From assembly GCA_027475525.1 (NCBI GenBank), contig JAMWFC010000111.1:186001-250000 (forward strand): DNA of 64,000 nt, written 5' to 3'. Positions 13,601 through 25,600 of the stretch are shown here, in pieces. The DNA comes from Macrolepiota albuminosa (lineage: Eukaryota > Basidiomycota > Agaricomycetes > Agaricales > Agaricaceae). Numbering within the stretch: position 1 is the stretch's first letter; each line of letters starts with the position of its first letter. The notes beneath the pieces are model-generated. The model saw nothing but the letters and a program-made list of their open reading frames with translations, ran no database searches and was not told the DNA's origin. A program made the position numbers and the translations under genes.

Positions 13601-15209
13601 CGACGTCGACCCCTTACCAGTTGACACAGAGGAGGAGCCCAGGTCGTGGAAGGAAGCACAACTAGGTCCGGATGCGAAACGTTGGGAAGCGGCATACAAA
13701 GAAGAACTGAAGTCGCTAAAAGACATGGGCGTGTATTGGCTTATTCCCCGATCAGAAGTACCCCACGGGCAGAAAGTACAAAAAGGGAGACCCATTTTTA
13801 AAATTAAGAGGGATGAACGGGGAGTGGCAGTCAGGTATAAGGTGCGCCTTGTCTTCAAAGGTTACGAGCAGATATATGGGAAGGACTATAACAAGACCAC
13901 TTCCCCGACTGCGCGTATGGAGTCATGGCGTATACTGTTGCATATTGCAGCGACAAAGGGCTGGGACGCCACGCAAATAGATGTAAAAACGGCCTTCCTC
14001 TACGGCGTATTACCGGACGACGAAGTACAATATATGGAGCAGCCCGAAGGATTTGTAGAACCTGGGAAAGAAGACCACGTATGCGAACTACTACGGGGAC
14101 TGTACGGCATGAAGCAAGCCGGAAGGATCTGGAACCAGACCCTCAATGAGCGAATGGTAGCTTGGGGGTTCTCTCGACTACCTTGCGAGACCTGCATCTA
14201 TTACAGGAGATCGGACACAGGTACCGTCATAGCTGCAGTTCACGTTGATGATTTTCTGTCAATAGCAGATACAAAGGACGAGAACGACAGGTTCAAAGCT
14301 CAAATGCGCGGATCCTGGACAATCTCGGACCTCGGCAGACCCAAACACATTGTTGGGGTCTCGGTATCCTGGGACGATAACGCTCACACGGTGTCTCTCT
14401 CTCAGACCGCGTTCATAGAACGTGTCATCCAGCAGTTTGGCCAATCTAACGCACACCCTCTCTCCCTACCGATGGAGCCAGGCCTAAAACTCCGGCGTGC
14501 CAGGCCCGACTCGCAAACTCAGGAGGAGAAACACAAAATCACGAAACTCCCGTACAGGTCGTTGGTGGGGTGCCTGTTATACATCGCCATCGCCACCAGA
14601 CCGGACATTGCCTTTGCTGTCCAACAGCTATCGCAATACCTGGATAACTACGACACATCGCATTGGAATGCGGGCATCCGGCTTCTCCGTTATTTGAAAG
14701 GGACAAAGGATCTCAAACTCCACCTGGGCGGCCCCGCAATCGCCCTGCGAGGCTTCACGGACGCGGACTGGGCAAGCTGTGTGGACACGAGAAGGAGCAC
14801 TAGCGGATACGCATGGTCTCTGGGCTCAGGCTCAATATCTTGGTCAGTACGAAAGCAAAAGACTGTGGCCACATCGTCATGCGAAGCCGAATACATGGCT
14901 GCGTACGAGTCGACTCAGGAGTGCATATGGCTGAGAATGCTGATGAAAGCGATCGGATGGGACTTCACCAAAATGCCTACGACCCTCTTCTGCGACAACA
15001 AGGCGGCGATCACGCTCTCCGAGGACGCCACAGCTCACACCCGTGTGAAACACTTCGACATAAAGTACCACTTCATCCGAGAACGTGCACTCATGGGCGA
15101 AATCGTAATAAAGTACGTCAATACCAGAGACAACGTCGCCGACATATTCACAAAAGCTATACCGAAACCCCTGTTCATACGACTACGCAATATGCTTGGC
15201 ATATCCTGA
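10614..15209 (+). CDS. Copia Gag-Pol polyprotein
   Basis: Single 1531-aa frame with no break. Gag occupies roughly residues 1-300 and carries a Cys/His cluster near 255-285 (CCTTCLTHARPC...H) in place of a standard CCHC knuckle. The aspartic protease is at about 407-425 (FFVDSGATVHIS). The integrase zinc-binding region has HRCLGH and CDSCILGK (about 544-590). The integrase core starts near 608 (WLDLFGPV), continues through IVDDFTNMSW and includes SAHIGRVERMHRTL. Reverse transcriptase is at about 1080-1230 (KVRLVFKGYEQ, DVKTAFLYG, LYGMKQAGR, AVHVDDF at about 1212). RNase H is at about 1380-1520 (GFTDADWAS, SSCEAEYMA, CDNKAAI, HFDIKYHFIRE). The order protease-integrase-RT-RNase H is diagnostic of Copia. 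The enzymes copy the element's RNA and insert the cDNA. Confidence 0.97.
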   Translation: MPPKSDDVTTPSIQAISIHGAEWKQEKFSRNSSTTSLTRWITALKIHLSLLGLKPYVFDPLISPPSAKDEPIAYQNWVANDDLARAVVLTALNESEYEELDDAKTAAGLLGIVKARTEGEGPVRMVALIQEVLKIQCSPSKPLPETARCICDIVNRIFAIQALDKDLFKCVVLLNSLNGSQYEPIQAQVSRGLADASKTNPYTSDNIRKLLETMQNLNTLKTTGNTPTDAALAATSRGRFRSQKPHLPGHNHPAGSKCCTTCLTHARPCAGHEAPFCAHPGGAMQKAGFNAARDAAKAAAREKAKESGGTGPKQYTQLKGPSRKVYLVEEGNLQKLQTLSGTTNAPSTTAGFAGLATDSIPAPSADDVEWEGWMAVVEEEEELKTSLNWDQYNRDDTALATSVDHPFFVDSGATVHISPYKADFTTLQSIAPKAIKGVGGSSIAACGIGNIRLRTTEGNVLALERALYVPKSAVRLISVSRMSIDNPTYSHFDDREVRIVDRHTNSIIAKGPLLKNKGLYTVDLHGNDAERSYTAVSAETWHRCLGHANYQAIQQLTRDQRIKGATSPPLCPPPKCDSCILGKQTHTPVPKTQLEGHRATEKLRIVWLDLFGPVNTRSRSGNHYILDIVDDFTNMSWSIPLKNKGEALSAMKTWERARENETGLKVGIYRTGFDGELNSIEMENWLASRGVSNERSAPHTSAHIGRVERMHRTLMGKARSMRIDADCPEFLWDEFYMTAAHLHAKTPTKSLNGKTPYEVWYNRIPDYSYMREIGCRAFVLIPTHNPKVQPRSIETTLIGYGQGSKTYRCWDKKNQKVYQTYHVRFIERHESPTVVPTPAPAQAHIPTEPPIPTLQQLDESATTSLQDDDDDLSYLDVEIEMPELNPQGESMEQMPQDEIPIPRRSNRTRHLTEKAAGDGSRAPTRLEMAVDKARESGRRVREQREERRVKPTDEDDVHALPQGTSILTPTDQAPIHTRDESQIDHDRILAAISQSGDVDPLPVDTEEEPRSWKEAQLGPDAKRWEAAYKEELKSLKDMGVYWLIPRSEVPHGQKVQKGRPIFKIKRDERGVAVRYKVRLVFKGYEQIYGKDYNKTTSPTARMESWRILLHIAATKGWDATQIDVKTAFLYGVLPDDEVQYMEQPEGFVEPGKEDHVCELLRGLYGMKQAGRIWNQTLNERMVAWGFSRLPCETCIYYRRSDTGTVIAAVHVDDFLSIADTKDENDRFKAQMRGSWTISDLGRPKHIVGVSVSWDDNAHTVSLSQTAFIERVIQQFGQSNAHPLSLPMEPGLKLRRARPDSQTQEEKHKITKLPYRSLVGCLLYIAIATRPDIAFAVQQLSQYLDNYDTSHWNAGIRLLRYLKGTKDLKLHLGGPAIALRGFTDADWASCVDTRRSTSGYAWSLGSGSISWSVRKQKTVATSSCEAEYMAAYESTQECIWLRMLMKAIGWDFTKMPTTLFCDNKAAITLSEDATAHTRVKHFDIKYHFIRERALMGEIVIKYVNTRDNVADIFTKAIPKPLFIRLRNMLGIS

Positions 15210-15250
15210 CTCCACGCGAGGAGGAGAATGGCACAAGTCGTGTCCATGGT

Positions 15251-15259
15251 AAGGAGGAG
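15251..15259 (+). promoter_or_regulatory. Polypurine tract of the Copia element
   Basis: AAGGAGGAG immediately precedes the 3' LTR, the expected site for plus-strand priming. Confidence 0.75.
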
Positions 15260-15602
15260 TGTTGGCGATGTGATATTGTGACGAGAGAAAATACCACAGC
15301 CACGATGCCAGGGCCAAAGTGGCCACTGACCGCTTTGCCATCGACTGCTTTGTTACACCGTACATATATTAACCACCTACATACATCCAGTACCCTCAGT
15401 CCGTTGACACGATCTGAGGGTACGTTTTCTACGCTACCTACATACGAATACGCATACTGATCAGAATACCTAGAATTAACTTACGTGTTATATTACTAGG
15501 TATTCACCAATAAAGTCCGTTGACACGATCTGAGGAATTAACTTACGTGTTATATTACTAGGTCCTCCGGGAATTACAAGTGTGACTGTCTAGATTCTAA
15601 CA
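15260..15602 (+). repeat. 3' LTR of the Copia element
   Basis: Same 343 bp as the 5' LTR with no difference seen by eye; followed by the target duplication CATCC. Confidence 0.95.
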
Positions 15603-15607
15603 CATCC

Positions 15608-18329
15608 ATGCCCGGGTCGTTGGTTAAAGTTTTGGCCTTAGCTTCGGTATCGAGTAAATATCACGTGATCCCTCTTATCAAGGGGAACCACACGCTCGAT
15701 TGACGCATACACGGTGCCATTTCTGTGGCCTTGCTTCTCCGTGGAGTATCGTAATTAATCGTCTCTGATACAAGGTAGGTAACATAGGAGTACTATACTT
15801 CAGTACTTCTATTTCTTCCATGTCATGTTGAAGAAACTTTCCATGTCTGCCGAAGCTGAATGGAATCCATCCTAGTAGTATACTTGCCAGCTCGCATAAG
15901 TCAGGCTGCCGACGAAGAAAAGCGTAATCTTTTTGAACATTGCGACTCTTCTTTCTTCATGCCGCCAGTAGAATCAATCAACAAGTGTATACATCTCAGC
16001 TATCGACAAGCAAGAGCATATTTCTTTATCTAACCTTCATCGGCGGTTCACCAACAATACCATGTTTGACATACTCTCTTCCTCTTCCTCCCTCCTTTAT
16101 CGCGCCCATTCATCCGTGGTACACGGGTCCTCTCACGATCCCAACATGTGCATGCGTCGGAATTGCCAGTGAATCTTACAAGGCTTCGAGATACGGACCG
16201 AGCATATATGCATCCGTATCTCTTGCCTTGGAGAGCCCACGCTGCTCCAATCGGATATAGAGAGCTCGTCGGGGGCACCCAAGAACGCCGGACTCGGATA
16301 TCCGGTGGAATACACCGCCGCGGCTGGCTCGTAACCCACCCGCTCGTCCGCCTACCACACGAGGGTTCCAAAACACCCAACGTCTACTAAGCCGCTCGAT
16401 TTCCGAATAAACTTCCGCTCAGAGCCACCTTGCAACGCCCTACAATCATTTTTTTTTTTTTCATTTTTCTCGCTCCGGATTTCGGAGCGAACGGCGTTCA
16501 AGAGTTGTCCATAACCGCTAGCGCCGGTATATTCCAATCCAGTATAATACGACAATATAATGTATCAAAAAAAAACACCACTCATCTCATCTATCATCTC
16601 ACCGCCCGATCTCACTAATGATAATATACCACCACCCACACCACACCCCCGAGTACCCAAAAACAAAACAAAGGCAAAAGCAAAGCAACCGCCGATAACC
16701 AACCACATTAATGAATGAACGAAACAAGCAACGAAACAAACAAACGAGCGAGCGAGTGTGTGCGGCAGTATGCAGTATAATGGTATGTGTGGTAGGCCAT
16801 AAAATACATACCATGCACACAATGCATACCATCCATACCCACACAATCCAACCAACTGATCGTCAGGGGCAAGAAAAGAGCATGGATACGCTCGTGCTCG
16901 TGCTGATGCTCATGCTCGCTCCAACCAGAGTTTAATGCAAAATGTCACTTCATCTCATCCCATCCACGTCGCACGTCACACAGGCTCAAATCGACAAAAT
17001 ATAAATTGGCAAGGCGACGGGGGGTTTACGCTTACCGGCCGGAGTTACGGTCCACATACATAATTACATACATCACCTCACCTTACGTTACCGAAGCGAA
17101 AAAGGGCAAAAAAAGAAACCCGACGCCTTGCGACCCTGGTCGAAAAACTCCAAGATCCACAGACCCCGATCGAAGGCCGGGTCGTCCGGTTGAGGCCTTC
17201 CTTTGAGCTTCCTTGGAGCTTCCTTGGAACCATCCTAGGACTCACGCTCGGGGCTTCCATACAATCTTCCACTTCGGCTTCGATTCCCCTTCCCTTCCCT
17301 TCTTCCCTTAATCCCTTATCAACGCACTCACAAACCACAAAGGAGTAAGGAGTTATAAAAAAGATCTATAATAAAATAAATAAACTACAACTACTTTAAT
17401 CTTTATAGAAGAGAGTCCGAGGTCCCTGTACGTGAAAAATGGGGTTGGGTCCGGATGAATAGAAAAAAAAAACGATCAGAGGGGGATCTTTTTCTAGTTA
17501 TGGGTGATGGGGTGATGGGTTGGTTATAATTTGTGTATGTGTATGGTGTATCGGAAGAGGTATGGGTTGTAAGGTGTGGTGTGGTGTGATTGGAGAGGGT
17601 AAATGGTAAATGAATGTCGATGCATGCTATGTATGATATATATTGTATTGTATGTATGCCATCCATCTGTCAACGACATCGACAGCTATCAGATGGATGC
17701 ATGGGGTGCGTGGTGCGTTGGGGTGTGAGTTGGTCGGTCGGTCGGTGAGTGGGCAAAGTCATCGAGAAACCAACAACAACAAAAAAAGAAAAAGAAAAAA
17801 GAAAAAAGAAAGCAAGTTCTTTATCTGTATCTGTAAAAAAAAGTCTAAATAAACAAGGAAAGAATCATACATGGAACAACGTCCAAGTCCAATATCAAAC
17901 AAAGAACGTGAGGCGAACAACAGGACAGGACAGGACAGACGTCGATAGAACCAGTCAAGACGTCACAACTTTAACGTGGGGGATGTGGATGTGTGATGCG
18001 TGATAGGTGGGGATGGAGGAGATATGGGTACATGCCGGGCGTTCGTCCACCGTCCACTGTCCACAATCCAGGAACCAGGCGCAGACGCAGACGCGTCTTC
18101 AAAGTCCATACGCACGGTGGAACCATCTCCTTAGTACGAAAAGACCATAAGCCAAGGGTTCAACACAATCTACGCAAAAAAAAACACCCATTTAGCCAAG
18201 CCACCTCCAAATAAAACAAAAACCCTCCTTACCGGGAACAAAATATGGCACGCCGCAATCAGTCTAAAAGTGGGGGGGGGATCGGTAAGTCAATCAGTTA
18301 TCATTATCTTTGATGAGGGAAAAGGGAAC
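15608..18329. other. Intergenic region, partly low complexity
   Basis: No supported gene. Several 60-110 residue frames on both strands around 16048-16618 overlap each other and have no recognisable domain. From about 16440 onward there are homopolymer runs (T at 16449, A at 16566), ACAC/CATAC runs at about 16800-16850, and GGTGTGG, GGTCGGTC and AAAAAGAAAA runs at 17500-17850. It should contain the 3' UTR of the GT2 gene that ends at 18330. Confidence 0.5.
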
Positions 18330-21300
18330 CTACACAACGGGAAAAATAACAGCCCAATTCTCGCTCGCAACAATCCTCCATTCAACAGGTATCAAATCCG
18401 TCGACATGATCACCACGCCCAACAACAGCACAAACGACACAATCATCGGGAACCAGAACCTTGATCATCGCAAGTTACAAAAAAAGAAAAAGAAAAGATT
18501 GTTCGTGAGTTCAAGTTCACCAACCCCAAAAAAGGTAAACACAAAACACACCTCTTTGCAATCTTCGGAATCTCCTTGAAGAAATTCGACCGCTGCACCT
18601 CCTTGATCGTCGCAGACCACGAAATGTTGTACGAGAACATGTGCGCGAGTATAGCCTGGCTCAGCGGGATAGACAGTCCTCCAAAGAAAAAGAAGCTGTT
18701 ACCCCCCTCTCGTCAACACTTTACATCCTCGTACCAAAAAAAAAACAAAAAAAAACGCACAAAAACGGAATCCACATGCAATTCTCCAAAAACGCAGGGA
18801 CCTACAAGCCAAGCCAAGCATGAGAACAGAACAAACCAAAAAGCCAAAACGCGAAAGCAACTCACAAGCTGCTTCAACCCCAAGCGATACTGCAAAAGCG
18901 AATACCCAACCGTGCCAGACCCAAAAAACACAACAGTCGTCGCGAGCCAAATCTCAAACGAATGCATATAAAACCTATCCACGCCAAACTGCAGACCCAG
19001 CAACACGTAGTTGATGATACTTATCGTCACAGAGGCCGCGATACCATAATACGAGAACATGTCTACAAACAACGAAAGCAAAGGAAAGGGAAGGGAAGGA
19101 AAGGAAAGGAAAAAGGGTCCATCAGCAAATGCACTTATGTAGTGGATGAGAATAGAATAAAGACGTACAAGACATCATGGCAATCTTATAATGCAAAGGC
19201 GCGCCGGACCAAATGAAGCGATGAATCTGGTGCGCAATGGGTCCACGACGGAACCACTGCGCAAACGGGTGGAAAAGCAGCTCGCTGCATCCATAAGCGT
19301 ACTTTTGCCACCTGTTGAGCTCGTCGTCGACACTCAGCGACACACCCTCTTTGAACTCTCCCTTCGAGTACGTCGCCCACCTAGTCACGTTGAACAATCA
19401 TAAGTGAACATGATCAAGACAAGACAAGCAAAGCAAACAAAAAAAAAAGAGAGAGCATCAGCCAAAGCCAAGGAAAAAGAAAGAAGAAAACAAAACGCAC
19501 CGAACGATATACCCCTTCTGCAAAAGCCTCAACGCCATATCAAAATCCTCCGAAACATTACTCTCACTCCAAATCTTCTCAACACCATCAGCAGGGTCGA
19601 CAAACGCGACGTCCTGCAGCGCGCGCCAGCGGAGGAACCTATGCACGTGCACAATCTAAGCATCGAAAACACGCCATGCATGAGAAGGACGACTCACGCG
19701 TTATGCCCGACAAACGGCGCGACTTCTCCATTCGCACAAGCTATATACCCTCGCTCATGAGCACGCACAAACGCGAATAGCACACATCACATACCCATCG
19801 ATATAGTCCTATTAATCCTCCTCGTGAAATACGCAATCCCATTCTCGAAATAATGATGCACGACTTGCATGACATCTGTCCCACTCAATCATCAGCTCAC
19901 CGCTCCAAAGCTCACCGCTCTCCAAAAAAAGAAAAAAACCACATACCACTCTCATGCTGAATAATCGCAACATCCGGACAAACCCCCATCTCCCTCGCAG
20001 CGTCACGGAGACAATCCTCAGGAACGACAGTATCCGAATCAACGAGCAACAAAATCTCTCCCATCCTCACGTTGCGGCCATGTGCAGCCCACGGGCGGTA
20101 CCCGCTCTCCGCCGCACACTCTGCGATCGCAAGCGCGAGCGCCTGGTCCTCCAACGACGCCGACGCCGACGCATTGTACGCGTTGTTACTAAAATTAGCC
20201 GTGACCGGCGTGGACGACTGGTGGTGGTGGTTAAGGTTCGTCGTCGACCCGCCGCCGGGAGGTGCGTGCGAGCACGGTATACCCAGCAACGAGAGATCCG
20301 CCACGAGCTCAGCCGGAATCGGCGGGGGAGACGGCGTGTGCCGAGAAGAAGCCGTGCTGTTGTTCTCCATCGTATCCCCCGATTGATGTTTAACCTCCTT
20401 CTGGTGCTTGATCAATTTAGCCAGATGCCGTTCAGCCTTGAGCGACAGCGCGAGACCTTGCGAACCACTCAGTTACATTGTACGAGCCATGGGCAAGGGG
20501 GGACAAACGACTTGCCGTAATTCAAGTTTGAAGCCTTTTTGAACCTGCCAGCACGGACAAAGACCTTTTTCTTGCCTTGGGTCTCGGCTTTGTTGCCTAG
20601 ACCTTTCTCGATGTCGCCTGGTGTGTTGTTGTGTTCGTAAGGCTCCTCGGCGTCGTCGTCCGGGAGAGCACCGTGGCCGGGACGGGCAACCCAGCCGATC
20701 GCCTGGCCGGCATAGAAGCGAACGCGTTCCTGCTGTTCGTGGACGGGCAAGAGACGCAAGCCGTCATCACAAATGAAAATGGATGACGTGCCGCCTTGAC
20801 GTGCATAAGTCTGCATCGCGCGTTTGATGGAAAGGATCGAGGGCGCTCTGGATTTGTCAGCGGACGAAACTGGGAATAGGGGGAAGTCTGCATCGCGCGT
20901 TTGATGGAAAGGATCGAGGGCGCTCTGGATTTGTCAGCGGACGAAACTGGGAATAGGGGGAAGGATGATACGTACAGAACGGCTTCCAAGCCTTCCTTGT
21001 AGACTGGCATCTGGATCGTGATGTGAGGAAGGGCATCGTCTATCTTTGGGTTTGCCTGGGGTTTGACGCCGCTATAGTATGTGGAGTTGGAGTGATATTG
21101 CTCGATTGGGCCGATCCTAGAGACGTTTCACGAAATGAAAAACAAGGGTTGAGATAAGGACAGCATGTGACTTACACCATTGAGACGTTTTGAATTATTT
21201 GCAAAGCGAAAAACTGCGGACCGGACAAGATCAATTATGGAAGCTCGTGTCCGAATCGGAAGAGAGTAAGAGTACGTACGAGGGCGACACAGTAGAGAAG

Positions 21301-22473
21301 AGGACACACAGCCAAGAGGGCAAAGCGGGTGAGACCGCCATCAAGGGTCCATTCCTGAAAGAGAAGCTTGATTCCGTTGCCAATGAATACTGGGGAAATA
21401 TGAGGGAAAGACCGCCATCAAGGGTCCATTCCTGAAAGAGAAGCTTGATTCCGTTGCCAATGAATACTGGGGAAATATGAGGGAAAAAAAGAGACAGAGA
21501 CAAAAAAACATACTGAGGGAGAGACCGGCTGCGAGACCGTTGTACAAGGGGGCCAAGAGCATGGTTTTGCGGGTTTGCTTGGACTCGTTCCATTTGGTGC
21601 TTTCGTCTTCGTTGTCAAGGCCCTTTTCGTCCATGGGAATTGAGCCGTCCTCTGGATCTGGGATCTCGAGTTTCCTGCCGTACCAAGTGCGCTTGTACTT
21701 TTTGTGTGTAGCGGGATGGCGACGAGCGAGGGGAGAACTGGCACCCATAGAGGCGAGAGAGTTGCGCTTTGGAGGGGAGGAGAGGACCTCGATGCTGGAG
21801 CGGGCGCTGTTGAGTTCGTGGTGTGAGACAGAGTGGGTCTGGGAGGGGGAGAGGCTGGGGGAGTGGGGGTGGGATACAGTAGAAGGAGCGACAGAGGGAA
21901 CTACGGGAGTTGCGCGCCAGAGAAGCTTGATGAGACGTTCTTCGAAATCTGTGGCAATGGGGACGATGCGGTCGAGGACGTCTGACCAGATGACGAGGAC
22001 GCGTTCGTCCCGCTGTGGAGAGTGAGTGTGGGCTGGACGGGGAAGCCAAGACGTACAATAAAAGCGGCACACTGCTCCTTGTCGGCGGCAGGAAGACCGA
22101 GCATTGTGTCGACGATCTGGATGCGGGTGTTTGCGTCGACATAGACGGACTGGTCGTCGGGGTGCACGGCAGCGAGGGCAGCATGGACGGCGGCGCTGCG
22201 AATCTTGACAGCGACTGCGGGGTTGAGGGCAGCGACGGCGGACTCGAATGGCTCGAGGGAGGGGTTCTCGTAAGGAAAGACGCGGAATTCTGGGACGGGG
22301 TCTGTGGAGGGTGAGTGAGGACAAGCGACGGAGAGTAAAGACAGACCATTGACGTCGGAAATGCGGAGGGCGACGCCAGAGGAAATGTGCTCCTCGTTTG
22401 GGCGGAACCAGGCGTCGCCCTGTGTCTGGCGGAAGAGCCAGTGGAGAAGGGCGTCGTTGCGGTCGTAGTCCAT
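18330..22473 (-). CDS. GT2 family membrane glycosyltransferase (cellulose/chitin synthase-like)
   Basis: A processive family-2 glycosyltransferase that would build a cell-wall polysaccharide at the plasma membrane; the sugar product cannot be told from sequence. It starts MDYDRNDALLHWLFRQTQGD at 22473. A cytosolic region (WYGRKLEIPDPEDG) is followed by membrane segments (MLLAPLYNGLAAGLSL, FALLAVCPLLYCVAL). The catalytic domain holds SIKRAMQTYARQGG and ICDDG (first Asp), GWVARP, FKKASNLNY, LLLVDSDTVVPED (second Asp), SEDFDMALRLLQKGYIVR (third Asp) and LNRWQKYAYGCSELLF (the RW motif). C-terminal membrane segments follow (IAASVTISIINYVLLGL, PMIVSFVLLLGVVMIS), and TAG at 18332-18330 ends it. Two 77-bp joins fall in it: at 20807-20963 and 21332-21486 an intron 3' end plus the start of the next exon is doubled. 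Only the copy nearer the 3' end keeps the frame. It shares its upstream region with the divergent GH16 gene. Confidence 0.85.
20807..20963. repeat. 77-bp tandem duplication in GT2 (probable assembly join)
   Basis: GTCTGCATCGCGCGTTTGAT starts at 20809 and again at 20886, period 77, with no mismatch seen. It doubles an intron acceptor and the first bases of an exon. Confidence 0.9.
21332..21486. repeat. 77-bp tandem duplication in GT2 (probable assembly join)
   Basis: AGACCGCCATCAAGGGTCC starts at 21332 and again at 21409, period 77, identical. Splicing to the upstream acceptor would shift the frame; splicing to the second keeps VFIGNGIKLLFQEW in frame. Confidence 0.9.
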
Positions 22474-22647
22474 TGAGGAAGAATTAATTAATGGAATGCT
22501 TTTAAGGGCATGCCAGTGCTCGGGGGCCCAGTGACGTCAGGACGCGGCTGGACGTGCCTGTGGCGGGAGCATAATTCGGGGTCGGTTCCATAAATATCGG
22601 CCATCAGCGATTCTGCACAAAACCGCAAGCTTGGTGCTTCTCGTCAA
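22474..22647. promoter_or_regulatory. Shared divergent promoter region of GT2 and GH16 genes
   Basis: Only 174 bp separate the two start codons (22473 minus, 22648 plus), so both promoters and 5' UTRs must overlap here. I see no clear TATA box on the GH16 side beyond a weak CATAAATATC at about 22588. Confidence 0.6.
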
Positions 22648-25600
22648 ATGGCAGACAACCCCGACCGAATGACAGACAGCCCCGACCTTGTCCCTCCTCG
22701 TCCCTTCTTCCTTGCTGACCGCCGTCCTCGCCGTCCGTCCCCCGCAGACGCACCGCCCTCTGCCTTTCCCTTCCAGGCCTATCCCGGCAACCCCGACCCG
22801 CTGCCGGCCCAGTACGGCCGTCGCCGCGTCTCCCTCGAGAGTCTCGCCAACACGCCAGCCTACGCCTACCTGTCTGCCGCTGACCCCGACTCGCCCGCCC
22901 TCCCCCGCTCCGGCAGCCTCGGCGACCTCTCGCGCCCTCAGCCCCCTTTTGCCGCCGACCAGCCGCTGCTCGCGTCCTCCAGTTCCAGCAGTTCCCTCTA
23001 CCGTGCCTCTGCTGCTGCCCCTATTGCTGCGTCTCCAGTCCATCCTGCCCAGGTCTTTCGTCCGCCCTTCCTTTCCCCTGCCTCCCGTCCCGGCTCCACC
23101 CTCTCTTGGACTCCCCCCGCACTCGAGTACAATGCCCACAATGTCTCGTCCACCGCCCTCCACCTCTCTGCCTCGGGCTCCAACCTCGCCCTCGCCCATC
23201 GTCCCCCGCTTCCCAGCGCCATGCTTGAAAAGGGCCAAATCCCAACAAACTCGGTCGACTCCCTCAAGCAAGGCTCCCCCCTCCACCAGCCCAAGCGTCA
23301 CAGGCTTTCCTGGTGGCTCACCTTTGCGTGCATCTTTCTCGGCGTCGCAGGTGCCGCCGCCCTCTGCTACACCGGCGTGTCTGACGCAAAGAAGAAGATG
23401 CTCGACGAGAGCCAGCTCTGTCTCGTCATGAACGAAGACTTTACCTCTCCCACTCTCAACGACGCGTACTGGTCCCGTGACGTTCAAGTCGAGTACGTAT
23501 TTCTTTTTCATCGACATAACACCCCCTGACAATCCAAAATCAGCGACCGAGGCTTCCAAATCTCCACAGGCGCAGAAAAGAATCTTTACCTGCACAACAA
23601 CCAGCTCTACATCTTTCCCACCCTCACACGCGATGACGTACCGGATTATGCCTCTGACGGTTCATCCTACGACGTCCCTGGCTGCACAGCCGACGTCCCT
23701 GCAATTCCGATTCCGGTTCCCGTCCCTGCAACTAATTCGTCCTCCAACTCTACCGACGCAGTAGCGAGCACCACAGCCTCTGCAATTAGGGGTGCCAACA
23801 CCGCCGGTGCGGCTGCAGGCACAAACGTCAACACCCACGCACGGAGGCAGCAGGACAACTCCAACTCCAACTCCACGGACTCTACCAACTCGACGACGCT
23901 CGCCCCGCCCCCGCCCCCGGTCATCGGCGCAAACCCTATCCCCGCAGGCGGAAACCTCTGCAAGGCCATCACCAACAACGCCGCAGGCTCCGTCATCAAC
24001 CCCGTCATGAGCGCAAAGATCACCACAAAGGGCAAGGTCGGTATCAAGTATGGTCGCGTCGAGGTCGTCGCAAAGGTCGCTAGCGGGTGAGTGGCTTTTT
24101 CGTCCTGAGACAGTGTGTGTTTGCGTTTGTTGCCCTGCCTGTCCCGCCCGCCGACGCCGCGCACGTGATTTGATTGTCGCTTGTCGCTAATTCATTGATT
24201 TGTGCAGTGACTGGTTGTGGCCTGCGGTATGGATGATGCCAGAGAACAACACTTATGGCGCCTGGCCGCTCAGTGGAGAAATCGACGTGCGTTTTATTGT
24301 TATTGTTATCTACGACTTATGAACGTCTGTAAAAAGATCCTTGAAGCGCGCGGAAATAGTCCCGCGTACCCCGCTCAAGGATCAAACTATGTCCGCTCAC
24401 AACTCCAATACGGGCTTGACCAAACTCTCACTCCTATCACCGTCCCGGGCTGTACGTCCCCGTCCCGTCCCGCTCCCCTTCTCTCTCACTAACTTCCTTT
24501 CCTTTCTCCTTTTGCTTTCGCTTTCGCTTTTGCTTCACCTTCACCACAGCCCGCCAGCCGCAACCACTAACCAAAGACCTCTACGGGTGGTTCTCACTCA
24601 AACGCACCTCATTCGCGAGGGGGTTCCACACATACGTCGTCGAATGGGACGAGACCTTCATCCGATTCTGGGTCGACGGCCGCGTGCGTTCCGTGCTCGA
24701 GGTCGACGTGAACCCGAAGACGAAGCCGTCCAAGACGGGCGAGGCGGGTGGGGGGACGTTTTGGGATAAGGGAAGGTTTCCGGCGACGGCGCAGAATAGG
24801 ACGACGGGCGCGGTTGTGGTTGTGCAGGATCCGTGGGTACAGGGGGAGCCGACGGCGCCGTTTGATCAACGTGCGTGCGGGTTTCTTTTTGCTTTTTCGC
24901 CCTTTTTTTGCTTTTTTTTTGGTTGGAGGGTTCTGATGAGGGTTTTTTTTGCGGTTTAGGATTTTATTTGAATATTGATTTGGGAGTTGGGGGTAAGACG
25001 GGGTGGTTTCCTGATGACCAGGGCGGGAAACCGTGGTATGATGGGTCGGCTAGTACGTATTTCCCTTTCCGTTTCCCTTTGCTTTTCCCTTTCCATTTCC
25101 TTTCCTCTCCTTCCCTTTCCTTTCCATTTCATTACGTCCTCCTTTCGTTTCGTGTAACCGAAACACCCCCCTCCTCCCACATCATCATCCTATCATAAAC
25201 TCAACCTCTCCTCTCTCCCTCGCGATAAGCGCGTCCGATACGCACCCTCCCTTCCCCTCCCCTCCTCTCCCGCTTCTGCTTCTGCTTCTTACGCTTCTCG
25301 CGGTTCTCGCGGTTCTCGCTGCTCTGCATCGCCTTGATCCTATCCTTCACACCCCACGTCCTTGCGCTCACACGCTAACGCTAACGCTCACACTCACACT
25401 CACGCCCTTGCTCACACTCACACTCACGCGATAACACGCTAACCACACCTTCCAGCCGCGATGCGCGACTTCAACAGCGCCCTCGACACGTGGTACGCAA
25501 CGTGGCCGCAGAACGCGGATGATAGGGCTTTTAGGATGTACGTCTCTTTCCTTTCTTCCTTTCCTTTCTTCCTTTCTTTCTTTGTTGGGAATGCGAATGT

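Larger units (their letters stand above)
10026..15602 (+). mobile_element. Intact Ty1/Copia LTR retrotransposon
   Basis: Complete element of 5577 bp with two 343-bp LTRs that I read as identical, flanked by the 5-bp target duplication CATCC (10021-10025 and 15603-15607). It has a primer-binding site directly after the left LTR, a purine tract directly before the right LTR, and one uninterrupted Gag-Pol frame. Identical LTRs and an open frame imply a recent insertion that may still be capable of movement. It shows none of the stop-codon damage seen in the Gypsy element at 38819. Confidence 0.97.

Noticed and set aside
16048..16618. Overlapping frames of 60-110 residues on both strands
   Set aside because: No domain, no consistent splice pattern, low-complexity surroundings; not supported as a gene.
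21341..22324. Minus-strand 327-residue frame within GT2
   Set aside because: Partly the true GT2 exon, but the frame runs through introns and the 77-bp duplication at its end; the spliced gene model explains it.
22537..23595. Minus-strand 352-residue frame
   Set aside because: Gly/Arg-rich shadow antisense to exon 1 of the GH16 gene, caused by GC-rich third positions.
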